Source: Baffinella frigidus (Eukaryota > Cryptophyceae > Cryptomonadales > Baffinellaceae). From it: a DNA stretch of 10,130 bases. The stretch spans positions 500,504 through 510,633 of the forward strand of contig MU646467.1 in the NCBI GenBank assembly GCA_026770585.1. The letters are read 5' to 3'. Position 1 is the first letter of the stretch. Each line of letters starts with the position of its first letter. The translations under genes were made by a program, and so were the position numbers. This document shows positions 1 to 6,044 of this stretch, piece by piece. Below the pieces are notes generated by a model, which saw only the letters and a list, made by a program, of their open reading frames with translations, searched no databases and had not been told where the DNA came from.

Positions 1-44
1 ACCCTTTGGAAGGGCGCCAGCGCGCGAAGCGTGCTTCGGAATCC

Positions 45-124
45 TGTAAAGCAAATAGGAATGTAAAGCAGAATTCTTCCTAGCAAGCCACCTGGTGGCG
101 CGGGGCACTCCTGATTGTAAAGCA
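45..124. repeat. Three dispersed copies of TGTAAAGCA beside the tRNA
   Basis: The 9-mer TGTAAAGCA occurs at 45-53, 62-70 and 116-124, all in the same direction, within 80 bp downstream of the tRNA 3' end. Spacing is irregular (17 and 54 bp), so this is not a simple tandem array. I cannot assign a role. Confidence 0.5.
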
Positions 125-134
125 AAAAGTTGTG

Positions 135-149
135 AAAAAACGCAAAAAA
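135..149 (-). terminator. Pol III terminator T-runs for tRNA-Asp
   Basis: Two A6 runs on the + strand (135-140 and 144-149) read as T6 on the minus strand. They begin 36 nt past the tRNA 3' end. Pol III terminates at runs of four or more T, so the nearer run is the likely stop and the other a backup. Confidence 0.65.
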
Positions 150-184
150 GCAGAACAGTCCGTATTGGGGCTGGTGCTTTCGCA

Positions 185-256
185 CGATCCGTCTGGGAAT
201 TGAACCCAGGTCTGCCGCGTGACAGGCGGCTATACTTACCACTATACTAACAGATC
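185..256 (-). tRNA. tRNA-Asp (anticodon GTC)
   Basis: Decodes GAC/GAU codons. Read on the minus strand, all cloverleaf parts are present in 72 nt with no intron. The acceptor stem GATCTGT pairs with ACGGATC (one T-G wobble). The D arm has a GTA/TAT stem. The anticodon stem GCCGC/GCGGC closes the loop CTGTCAC, placing anticodon GTC at 221-223. The variable loop is 4 nt, and the T arm is CTGGG-TTCAATT-CCCAG. The discriminator base is G73, the usual eukaryotic Asp identity base. The internal A box (TAGTATAGTGG) and B box (GGTTCAATTCC) fit a Pol III type 2 promoter. CCA is not encoded, as expected for eukaryotes. I see no mismatch that would mark it as a pseudogene. Confidence 0.95.
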
Positions 257-266
257 GGATTCACAT

Positions 267-645
267 CCTTTGTTAGGCGCCTTCTGGACATGTCAATCAA
301 AGCACTGAGACTGTTTATATACCAGGTAGAAACTAGCTCGGCCGCGTTTTGGAATGGAAAATTCTCTCTGATAGCTGCGGCCGAGCCGTTCCAACGTCAA
401 AAACCCAGCACAAGGCTCGAGACCCTTCGTACCCGATTTTCGGGTACGAGCTCGTACGAGCGGATTGGAGCAAATTCGACAGCTCGGCTGCGTTTTTGCG
501 ACCCCGGGCGCAGCATGAACGCCACTCTGGCCGGGACAGCTGAGGAACAGGGTGGAACAAGGCGCGGGAGTGTCCGGGCTGGGGCCTTTTTTCTGCGAGC
601 TGGGGCCTTTTTTTCTTGATAGGGGGACTCGCATCGCAAATCCAA
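267..645 (+). repeat. Dispersed repeat family A, copy A1 (internally deleted)
   Basis: This is one of four copies of a dispersed repeat in the window. It opens with CCTTTGTTAG and a CACTGAGACTGTTT segment matching 7543-7584. It continues with the AGCTCGGCCGCG ... GCTGCGGCCGAGC hairpin pair and ends with a GCGCAGCATGAACGCCAC / CTGGCCGGGACAGCTGAGG block and a GAGCTGGGGCCTTTTTT end that is duplicated here (near 576-592 and 597-614). Compared with copy A2, the middle part is replaced by sequence carrying a perfect 10-bp hairpin (427-449) and the 12-bp palindrome GCTCGTACGAGC (450-461). The A2 MITE insertion site is intact here. Open frames cross it in several phases, but no domain is recognisable. 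Confidence 0.75.
427..461. repeat. Perfect hairpin plus palindrome inside copy A1
   Basis: TCGTACCCGA (427-436) and TCGGGTACGA (440-449) form a perfect 10-bp stem with a TTT loop. The perfect palindrome GCTCGTACGAGC (450-461) follows immediately. The structure lies in the segment of A1 that is absent from the other family A copies. Confidence 0.7.
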
Positions 646-1145
646 GAGTGGAAGCGAGTGTCGGGGGGTTGAGCGTGGACCCAAGCGCGTCCACGCCTCT
701 CGATGGTATCCCTCAAATGATCCTCGCTGTCTCTGTCCCTGCAGCGCCTCCCCCGCGCCCCCCGCGACCGTGGGCCCCCCTCTAATTATAAGAAAGGCCT
801 CACCAAGAATACACGGCCCCCGGGCCATCCGCGGCCTGTGAAACACTGATGAGCATCCAAAGCCCGCTGGGAAACGCGGTCCATCGAGGCGCTTCGGGCC
901 CCCAGCGCTGGGGGGCGCGGGGACGCGCGCTGTCACCCGTTTTGCGTTTTTTTGGAAACTTGCCAGGCCATGCCGCATGCGTGGGCTGCTCCGCTTTGGT
1001 CCCCCCTCTGCGACGCCTGCAGCGCACCTCAGAGCACCTTTCGGACGTCTGGATAGGTGGGCCAGCCTACCGGGGGATGGCTGGCATGCCATCGGCCAAG
1101 GCCTGGGTTAGGGTGGAGCGACTCAGCAGACACTTACCAGCGAAA
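646..1145. other. GC-rich stretch with no identifiable gene
   Basis: I see no RNA gene, no repeat family member and no protein with a recognisable domain. Long open frames on both strands are explained by high GC content; their translations are rich in Arg, Pro, Ala and Gly. The only structure I note is the perfect 16-bp palindrome CCCCCAGCGCTGGGGG at 899-914. A lone TATCCCTCAAATG near 709 resembles the first bases of the family-1 terminus but has no partner. Confidence 0.5.
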
Positions 1146-1186
1146 CCCTGAACCCTGAAACCCTAAACCCTGAACGCTGAACCCTA
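1146..1186. repeat. Degenerate CCCTAAA/CCCTGAA telomere-like repeats
   Basis: Short imperfect run of CCCTGAA and CCCTAAA units on the + strand, in C-rich orientation. It is the leftmost interstitial telomere-type block and is followed directly by the left arm of a long inverted repeat. Confidence 0.8.
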
Positions 1187-1206
1187 ACGAGCATGGCGAG
1201 GCGCTT

Positions 1207-1297
1207 ACGCAGTATTTTCCCACTGTTCAGGGGGCGCCCCAGGGCCCATCTACCCCCCCCCCCAAGTGTGCGAGCGTGGTCAGGCTGCTTGAGTGCA
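1207..1297 (+). repeat. Left arm of near-perfect inverted repeat (partner 3067-3155)
   Basis: The reverse complement of 3067-3155 matches this segment base for base, from ACGCAGTATTTTCC through GGGCGCCCCAGGGCCC to GCTTGAGTGCA. The one difference is the C-run: 11 C here against 9 on the other arm. The arms are about 1.77 kb apart with degenerate telomere repeats and MITEs between. Such identity amid decayed sequence points to a recent duplication or gene conversion. Confidence 0.9.
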
Positions 1298-1340
1298 GCG
1301 CCGGGCGATGGGAGAGAGGGGCGTGCGAATACTCACTCTA

Positions 1341-1462
1341 ATCTCCATACAAGTATTAATTAATTGCTTTCTGGCAACGAAAATTACTACACGATTTGCT
1401 TATACAAGTAAGAGTAGAGCATTTGTGTAGTAAATTTCGTTGCGCCAAAAGCAATTAATTAA
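1341..1462 (-). mobile_element. MITE family 4, copy 1 (one end lost)
   Basis: Begins ATCTCCATACAAGTATTAAT and continues with AATTAATTGCTTT, CAACGAAAATTACTACAC and then the complementary arm back to AAGCAATTAATTAA, giving arms of about 50 bp. The outermost 15 bp or so of the right arm are missing. A TA precedes it at 1339-1340. The internal loop region (GATTTGCT...AGAGCATTTG) is the reverse complement of that in copy 2, so the copies lie in opposite orientation. No coding capacity, so mobility would depend on a transposase elsewhere. Confidence 0.85.
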
Positions 1463-1624
1463 GCTGGCTGCCTGACGCTCACCTGCTCGCCGCCTTGCCT
1501 CCCCCCCCCAGGTTCCTGCGCGCAGGTGCCGGAAGGGCTGCCGCTCGCGGTGGCCCTGACCCGCAGGATCCCAAACCCTAACAGGACTCTCTCACGTGTG
1601 GCAGATGCGGAGGGTCCCGCACTC

Positions 1625-1761
1625 ATCTCCATACAAGTATTGATTAATTGCTTTTGGCGCAACGAAATTTACTACACAAACGCTCTACTATTACTTTTAT
1701 GAGCAAATCGTGTAGTAATTTTCGTTGCAGAAAAGCAATTAATTAATACTTGTATGGAGAT
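1625..1761 (+). mobile_element. MITE family 4, complete copy 2
   Basis: A 137-bp palindromic element with termini ATCTCCATACAAGTATT ... AATACTTGTATGGAGAT. Terminal inverted repeats of about 50 bp reach to the ACTACAC / GTGTAGT motifs, around a loop of about 35 bp. TA follows at 1762-1763; the left flank is TC, which may be a decayed TA, so the TA target duplication typical of Tc1/mariner-type MITEs is possible but not proven. No open frame of note. Confidence 0.88.
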
Positions 1762-1796
1762 TAGCACGGAGGGGCCCGCACTGTCCTGGATTAGGG

Positions 1797-2031
1797 CTTA
1801 TCCTAGACCCTAGACGCTAGACCCTAGACCCTGAGCTCTGAACCCTAAACCCTCAACCAGGTCGGTTGCGCGATCGAGCTCGCCTTCTCCGCCGAGAAGT
1901 TGATGATTTACCAGGTAAACCCTAAACCCCAAACCCCAAACCCCAAAACCCTAGACCTTGAACCTTAAATCCTAAACCCTCAACTCCAAGCCCGCCATAA
2001 CCCTCGTAAACGCTAAACTCTTAACGCTAAT
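1797..2031. repeat. Degenerate C-rich telomere-like block
   Basis: Variants of CCCTAAA, CCCTAGA and CCCAAA units at 1797-1858 and again at 1917-2031, separated by about 58 bp of unrelated sequence. Units are heavily mutated (CCCTAGACGCTAGACCC, CCCCAAACCCC), so this block is old compared with the clean array at 3333-3402. Confidence 0.8.
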
Positions 2032-2170
2032 CCGTGCCCCTTTCTCCGTCAAGCAGACGACCCGGTGGCAACAACGACTAGCTCTGCCTGAGTCGGGTTG
2101 ACTGAAGTTGTTTCACTCCACAAGTTGACGGATTTGTACCACACACCGCGGCAAACAACTTCCGGTCTCC

Positions 2171-2195
2171 TCATTTTGAGGTAGTCATTTTGAGG
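2171..2195. repeat. Short tandem duplication TCATTTTGAGG
   Basis: TCATTTTGAGG occurs twice, separated by TAG. It lies in a 200-bp stretch (2032-2237) that otherwise shows no gene and no member of the repeat families described here. Confidence 0.6.
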
Positions 2196-2244
2196 ACAAC
2201 AGATTGGCTCAGCAAGAGGTAGAACGATCCTCACCCACCACTGC

Positions 2245-2380
2245 ACTGCCAGGCCGGAGATTTTTTAAAGTCAATTCACCCGCAAAATTTGTCAACTTAG
2301 AAACGAGGTACCCGGATTGGGTACTTGGAAAATCGATTTTCGCCTTGAGTTGACTAATACAAAAACTCCGCCCTGGCAGT
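2245..2380 (+). mobile_element. MITE family 3, copy 1
   Basis: A 136-bp element with termini ACTGCCAGGCCGGAG ... CTCCGCCCTGGCAGT and an internal AAAATCGATTTT palindrome. Flanks CCACTGC (2238-2244) and GCACTGC (2381-2387) match at six of seven positions, read as a slightly mutated 7-bp target duplication. The copy at 4080-4216 aligns with it throughout in the same orientation. No open frame, so it is non-autonomous. Confidence 0.9.
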
Positions 2381-2396
2381 GCACTGCGTCGAAAGC

Positions 2397-2416
2397 GGTC
2401 CTAAACCCTAAACCCG
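2397..2416. repeat. Two-unit CCCTAAA remnant
   Basis: TCCTAAACCCTAAACCC lies just right of the family-3 MITE and links the telomere-like blocks on either side. It is too short to interpret further. Confidence 0.6.
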
Positions 2417-2493
2417 CATGGAATTCCTGCGGTGCGTGAGGATAATGGGCGAGTTAGGGGAGGCGAAATTCTTGTGCTTGATGCTAAACCCTA

Positions 2494-2593
2494 TCCCTTA
2501 AGTGGCCAGTAGGCTCATACGCCCTACGGTAGGGTCCTAGGACCTGCCTAGGACGAGTTAGGGTCAATATCCACCCTATGGTCACTTAAGGGA
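2494..2593 (+). mobile_element. TA-flanked palindromic MITE, family 1, copy 1
   Basis: A 100-bp element with termini TCCCTTAAGTGGCCA / TGGTCACTTAAGGGA, flanked by TA (2492-2493 and 2594-2595) as in Tc1/mariner-type insertion. After the left terminus come the constant segment AGTAGGCTCATACG, hairpin CCCTACGGTAGGG, hairpin TCCTAGG-ACCTG-CCTAGGA, and then a copy-specific hairpin TAGGGT/ACCCTA (2559-2578). It is inserted among telomere-like repeats, which resume directly after it. Confidence 0.92.
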
Positions 2594-2595
2594 TA

Positions 2596-2880
2596 CCCTA
2601 AACCCTAAATTATAAAAAGCCTCAACCCCAAAACCTAAAAACTGAAAAAAGTAAAAAGTAAACCATAAACACCAAACACCAAACCCTAAACCCCAAACTC
2701 TAAACCCTAAACCCGAAACCCTAATCCCTAATCCCTAATCCCTAAACCCTAAACCCTCCTGAACACCCCTACACCCAAACCCCTAAACCCCGATCCGTAC
2801 CCCCCAAATCCTAAGCCCGAAACCCGAAACCCGAAACCCTCCCATACCCTCCTGTGACTTGTTCAACCCGAAACCCTCCT
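2596..2880. repeat. Degenerate C-rich telomere-like block
   Basis: Runs of CCCTAAA, CCCTAAT, CCCGAAA and CCAAACA variants in C-rich orientation on the + strand. Variants cluster (three successive CCCTAAT units, later several CCCGAAA units), which suggests local unit expansion after mutation rather than independent decay alone. Confidence 0.85.
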
Positions 2881-2908
2881 ACTGCGTTGGAACCCCTGTA
2901 GAACCCCT

Positions 2909-3280
2909 CTAGCGTTGCCCCAGTTAATCAGGGCGCCTCAGTAATTATATTTAGATCAGGACTCGGTACAAAGGCTCCTGTACACAGACCATCTAATCTT
3001 CGTATACGTTGTATACTCGGCGATTTACGACTCTGGGTAGGTCCCTCGAGATTATCTTCTCTCTCGTGCACTCAAGCAGCCTGACCACGCTCGCACACTT
3101 GGGGGGGGGTAGATGGGCCCTGGGGCGCCCCCTGAACAGTGGGAAAATACTGCGTCCCCAGAGGCCACGCGACGCGGAGTTCGACCGCTGCGCGCAAGCC
3201 CAGCATCTCAAAACCTTAAGCCAACCAACCCTGAGTTTATCAATGTACTTAATGAGGAGCCCTAACTGGGGCAGAGCTAG
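2909..3280. repeat. Inverted-repeat-bounded segment with imperfect arms of about 40 bp
   Basis: The arm at 2909-2951 (CTAGCGTTGCCCCAGTTA...) is matched imperfectly by the reverse complement of 3243-3280 (CTAGCTCTGCCCCAGTTA...). The segment between contains the right arm of the long inverted repeat (3067-3155). It could be an old palindromic element or a rearranged duplication. I see no clear target duplication. Confidence 0.55.
3067..3155 (-). repeat. Right arm of near-perfect inverted repeat (partner 1207-1297)
   Basis: Reverse-complement copy of 1207-1297, identical except for a shorter homopolymer (9 G here against 11 C). The open frames that cross it on both strands are explained by composition and have no recognisable domain. 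Confidence 0.9.
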
Positions 3281-3304
3281 AACCTGGTGCGGCACCTATC
3301 AGTC

Positions 3305-3655
3305 TGCGACACCCTAAACTCTCAACTCTAAACCCTAAACCCTAAACCCTAAACCCTAAACCCTAAACCCTAAACCCTAAACCCTAAACCCTAAACCCTA
3401 AACCCTGAACCCTAAACCCTGAACCCTAAACCCTAAACCCTCAAACCTAAACCCTAAACCCCAAAACCCAAAACCGTTTGCGACACGGCTCTTCCCTAAA
3501 CCCGAAACCCGAAACCTTAAACCCTAAACCCCAAACCCTAAACCCCAAACCCACACCCCAAAACCCAGAACCCAAAACCCACAAACCTATATCCTAAACC
3601 CAAACCCCTAAACCTCACTCCCTGAACCCTAAGCCCTAAAACTCAAACCCTACAA
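3305..3655. repeat. Interstitial telomere-type array, CCCTAAA
   Basis: Contains ten uninterrupted CCCTAAA units at 3333-3402, then CCCTGAA/CCCTAAA mixtures, then decayed units (CCCCAAA, CCCACAC, CCCAGAA) to about 3655. This is the cleanest telomere-type block in the window. On the + strand it reads C-rich, the orientation of the left end of a chromosome. The array is interrupted by the motif TTTGCGACACGGCTCT at 3478-3493. Confidence 0.95.
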
Positions 3656-3677
3656 GTCTTTTGCGACATGGCTCTGC
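3478..3677. repeat. Repeated interrupting motif TTTGCGACAyGGCTCT
   Basis: TTTGCGACACGGCTCT (3478-3493) and TTTGCGACATGGCTCT (about 3660-3675) differ at one base and lie about 182 bp apart in the telomere-type array. A shorter related TCTGCGACACCC is at 3303-3314. The spacing suggests duplication of an array segment together with its interruption. Confidence 0.55.
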
Positions 3678-3711
3678 AGATTCTGAGGCGGGCCTCTGGG
3701 CAGTCGCCTGG

Positions 3712-3797
3712 CTACACCCTACACCCTACACCCTACACCCTGCACCCTGCACCCTGCAACCTACACCCTACACCCTAAACCCTGCACCCTACACCCT
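3712..3797. repeat. Variant telomere-like array, CCCTACA
   Basis: About eleven 7-bp units, mostly CCCTACA with some CCCTGCA and one CCCTAAA. This is a distinct, more homogeneous variant next to the canonical array. The same variant recurs in opposite orientation at 6955-7046. Confidence 0.9.
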
Positions 3798-3890
3798 TTA
3801 GGTCCTTTAGGTTCTTCGGGCTCCCAACATAGGCGGACACCGGAACTTGTTCTGTAGAAAGGCCATGCTTCCTTTCGGATCACATCAAGC
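3796..3890 (+). repeat. Dispersed repeat family 5, copy 1
   Basis: Begins with a TTTAGGTCCTTTAGGTTCTT run, then CTCCCAACATAGGCGGACAC, then a segment ending TTCGGATC. Related sequence occurs at 4472-4527 (inverted), 4811-4912 and 6762-6840. It abuts the CCCTACA array. The 3' half is shared only with the 4811 copy (GTAGAA...GGAT...GCTTTCGGATC-type similarity). No function recognised. Confidence 0.65.
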
Positions 3891-3956
3891 CCCCCGTACA
3901 GAGGATCGCGGCAGAACCGGCTACACACCTTTGTAAAGCGATCAGCTCGGAGCTCT

Positions 3957-4040
3957 GGGACACAGTCCCGTGTAGGGTAGCCGGAGTGACTTTACACGTG
4001 TAGGATGGCCAGAGTGACTTTACACACGGGACTGTGTCCC
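3957..4040. repeat. 84-bp hairpin element containing two tandem 28-bp repeats
   Basis: A perfect 17-bp inverted repeat (GGGACACAGTCCCGTGT at 3957-3973, ACACGGGACTGTGTCCC at 4024-4040) encloses two directly adjoining 28-bp units (3970-3997 and 3998-4025) that match at 25 of 28 positions. Each unit begins GTGTA and ends TACAC, so units are themselves weakly palindromic. I see no target duplication. Confidence 0.85.
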
Positions 4041-4079
4041 CTGAGGAACGCCGCGCGCGAAGTGAAGGAGGAGAACTCT

Positions 4080-4216
4080 ACTGCCAGGCTGGAGATTTTT
4101 CTCAAGTCAATTCACCCACAAAATCTGTCAACTGAGAAACGAGGCACCCAGATTGGGTACTTCGAAAATCGATTTTCGCCTTGAGTTGAAAAATACAAAA
4201 ACTCCGCCCTGGCAGT
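4080..4216 (+). mobile_element. MITE family 3, copy 2, with 7-bp target duplication
   Basis: A 137-bp element with termini ACTGCCAGGCTGGAG ... CTCCGCCCTGGCAGT. It is flanked by the perfect 7-bp direct repeat GAACTCT (4073-4079 and 4217-4223), which fixes the element ends. The interior includes AAAATCGATTTTCG. It aligns along its length with 2245-2380. A 7-bp duplication does not fit Tc1/mariner (TA), CACTA (3 bp) or canonical hAT (8 bp), so the superfamily is left open. Confidence 0.93.
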
Positions 4217-4401
4217 GAACTCTTGGCTGCGAGGGTGTACATGGCAGCAGTGCACAGTACAGGGGTTACTCGAGAGATTGATAATTTATTGCCAAACAAT
4301 CAGCGTCAGTGCCGCACATGCTAGTCATTGTGCCAGTTACTGCACCCTGTGTCGGCCGCTCATACGAGCATTTTCCGGATGGATTATAACTCCACCTCCT
4401 A

Positions 4402-4589
4402 CAGGGGGGGTTACTCGAAATTCAGGACACGCACCGCTCCTAGGGTGGTCCTTTACTCCTGCAGGATATGTTCCGGTGTCCGCCTATGTTGGGAGTTAAA
4501 AGAACCTCAAGGACCTAAAGGACTCCTAGGCAGAGGCCTACGGTAGGATCCTGGGGCGGTGAGTGTCCTTAATTTCGAGTATCCCCTCG
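4402..4589. mobile_element. Composite palindromic element with a core shared with families 1 and 2
   Basis: Arms of about 40 bp: the left (ACAGGGGGGGTTACTCGAAA, then TTCAGGACACGCACCGCTCC) pairs with the right (GGGGCGGTGAGTGTCC, then TTAATTTCGAGTATCCCC). The outer sequence TACAGGGG...TTACTCGA resembles the family-2 terminus TACAGGGGTACCTCGC. The inner CCTAGGCAGAGGCCTACG GTAGG core resembles both family 1 and family 2. Between them lies an inverted copy of family 5 (4472-4527). It is thus a link between families or a palindromic element that captured a family-5 piece. Confidence 0.75.
4472..4527 (-). repeat. Dispersed repeat family 5, inverted copy within the composite element
   Basis: The reverse complement reads TCCTTTAGGTCCTTGAGGTT, then ACTCCCAACATAGGCGGACA and CCGGAAC, matching 3797-3850 closely. 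It lies entirely inside the palindromic element at 4402-4589. Confidence 0.75.
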
Positions 4590-4747
4590 ACAGTCCGTTG
4601 GCATGGCACACGCTATTACTGGCAAGAACCTGAAAACATCCCAACCGTGTGTCTTCTCTGGGGAGACTTGGGTGTGGGGGCCTTGTCAGCTTAGGCTGAG
4701 TTTTGGGGGGTTTGATCCTAGTCTTACAAAACCTTCTCGGAAGGGAA

Positions 4748-4786
4748 TAGAGCGTTTGCGGTAATTGTTGTCCATTTTGGACGTGC
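4748..4786 (+). repeat. Left arm of 39-bp perfect inverted repeat (partner 5973-6011)
   Basis: TAGAGCGTTTGCGGTAATTG and the following 19 bases are the exact reverse complement of 5973-6011. Similarity continues imperfectly inward to about 4809 through a run of CGGTTTTCC-type units. The arms enclose about 1.2 kb containing a family-5 copy, the CT-rich tract and the TTTAGGG array. Confidence 0.9.
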
Positions 4787-4810
4787 TGTTTCCCGGTTTT
4801 CCGGTTTTCA

Positions 4811-4912
4811 TTTAGGTCCTTCAGGTTTTAAATGCTCCCAACATATGCCAACGGCACGCCGTTCCGTAGAAGGGATCTGCAGGGAAAGCATTTTTGCTTT
4901 CGGATCGCGTGT
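4811..4912 (+). repeat. Dispersed repeat family 5, copy 3
   Basis: Starts TTTAGGTCCTTCAGGTTTT, continues TGCTCCCAACATATGCC and ends with a GCTTTCGGATC segment. It aligns with 3796-3890 with moderate divergence. An open frame on the minus strand runs through it, but I recognise no domain. Confidence 0.6.
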
Positions 4913-5430
4913 AGCTCTCCAGTGCAGAGGCTCGTGAAGAGGGGATACAGAGTGGTTCTCTGGGGGTGTTTGAGTTGATCCAGAAAATCGCGCTCATCAC
5001 ACACACCGAAGCCAAGTCAGCCTTTTGAGGCTCATGATATCCCATGGTTGAGGTATGGGAGCTCCAACCACGGATACCCCGCAAGGTGAGAGGGATTGTG
5101 TGGGGGGGTGAGGTGGAATCAGTCAAGACACCAAAAGAGGTGAAAGGAGAGAAAATGTGTTGTGTAGGAGTCTCCCCCGATGTACGGACGTCAGCAAAGT
5201 CAGGGGCAATACACGCGTAAATTATCCCAATGTGTCTCGACGTGTCAGTGGCAGTCAGTAGAGTTAAGTCCAGGCAGGTGTCAGAGATCAAGAAAGAGAA
5301 GTTAGCAAGGCAACGAGTGTATCAATAATCGCCCGCCTTTCAATAAGGTTCCTGTCGCTTGCCATTCCCGCTTGGCGCCTACGTTTGAGTGTTGCCACGT
5401 TGTCCCCCTCGTGGGCCACTCGTGATATAG
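4913..5430. other. Stretch with no identified feature
   Basis: Apparently unique sequence of balanced composition. A minus-strand open frame of 156 codons (4821-5291) crosses it, but its product has no signal, membrane segment, repeat or domain I recognise, and its C-terminal part is translated from a dispersed repeat. I therefore do not call a gene. Confidence 0.4.
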
Positions 5431-5435
5431 CTCCC

Positions 5436-5660
5436 CTCGAGGGGCTCCCTTCCTTTCTCTCTCTTCCCATCTCTCTCTTTCCCTCTCCTCTTCCCTCGCA
5501 TCTGCCTTCCTCGTCTCTCTCTTCTTCTTCCTCTCTCCCTTTGCCCCTCCGTCCCTCCATCCCTCCCTCCTTTGTTCCTTCCTTGTGAACCCTTCACCCC
5601 TCCTGCTCCTACCTCCGCCCCCTCTCCCTCTCTTTGTCCCCGTTCCTCCTCAGCGTCTCG
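5436..5660. repeat. Polypyrimidine (CT-rich) strand-asymmetric tract
   Basis: About 225 bp in which nearly all + strand bases are C or T, built from CTCTCT, CCCT and CTTC units with a few purine interruptions. The highly charged Arg/Glu/Lys-rich minus-strand frames and the Ser/Leu/Pro-rich plus-strand frame here are translations of this tract, not genes. Mirror-symmetric pyrimidine tracts can form triplex DNA. Confidence 0.9.
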
Positions 5661-5708
5661 CTTGTGCCTGTCCCTTTATAAAGTTCCTTATTGGGTTGTC
5701 AGTGTCAG

Positions 5709-5902
5709 TTAAGGGTTTAGGGTCTGAGGTTTAGGGTTTAGGGTTTGGGGTTTAGGGTTTAAGGGTTTGGGGTTTAGGGTTCAGGGTTTAGTATGTAGGG
5801 TTTAGGGTTTATGGTTTGGGGTTGAGGGTTCCGGGTTTATGGTGTAGGGTTTAGGTTTTAGGGTTTGGGGTTTAGGGTTGAGGGTTTAGGGTTTAGGGTT
5901 TG
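5709..5902. repeat. Interstitial telomere-type array, TTTAGGG (G-rich on + strand)
   Basis: About 27 units of TTTAGGG and variants (TTTGGGG, TTGAGGG, TTTATGG, TGTAGGG). The orientation is opposite to all blocks left of 3.8 kb and matches the right end of a chromosome. Moderately degenerate. Confidence 0.93.
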
Positions 5903-5972
5903 TACCAGAAGTTTCCATTTTAAATATTTGACGACCTTTACAACATTTTAAAAACCGAAAAACCGGAAAACC

Positions 5973-6011
5973 GCACGTCCAAAATGGACAACAATTACCG
6001 CAAACGCTCTA
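5973..6011 (-). repeat. Right arm of 39-bp perfect inverted repeat (partner 4748-4786)
   Basis: Exact reverse complement of 4748-4786, with weaker similarity on its left side through ACCGGAAAACC-type units. It lies between the TTTAGGG array and family A copy A3. Confidence 0.9.
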
Positions 6012-6044
6012 CATGGTGGTCATGTTGGTTTTGATCCAAAATTC

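Noticed and set aside
709-721. TATCCCTCAAATG as a sixth family-1 element
   Set aside because: Only the first ten bases match a terminus; there is no constant half and no partner terminus within 150 bp.
397-1092. 231-codon minus-strand open frame
   Set aside because: It runs through family A copy A1 and GC-rich sequence, the opposite strand is also open, the product is Arg/Pro/Ala/Gly-rich and I see no domain.
4821-5291. 156-codon minus-strand open frame with balanced composition
   Set aside because: No recognisable motif, no sign of splicing or a partner gene, and its C-terminal part is translated from dispersed repeat family 5. It is the least unlikely gene candidate but unsupported.
5288-5597. 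Arg/Glu/Lys-rich minus-strand frames and a Ser/Pro/Leu plus-strand frame
   Set aside because: These are translations of the CT-rich tract.
3305-5902. Telomere-telomere fusion
   Set aside because: A fusion would read TTTAGGG then CCCTAAA on one strand. Here the order is reversed, with 2 kb between.
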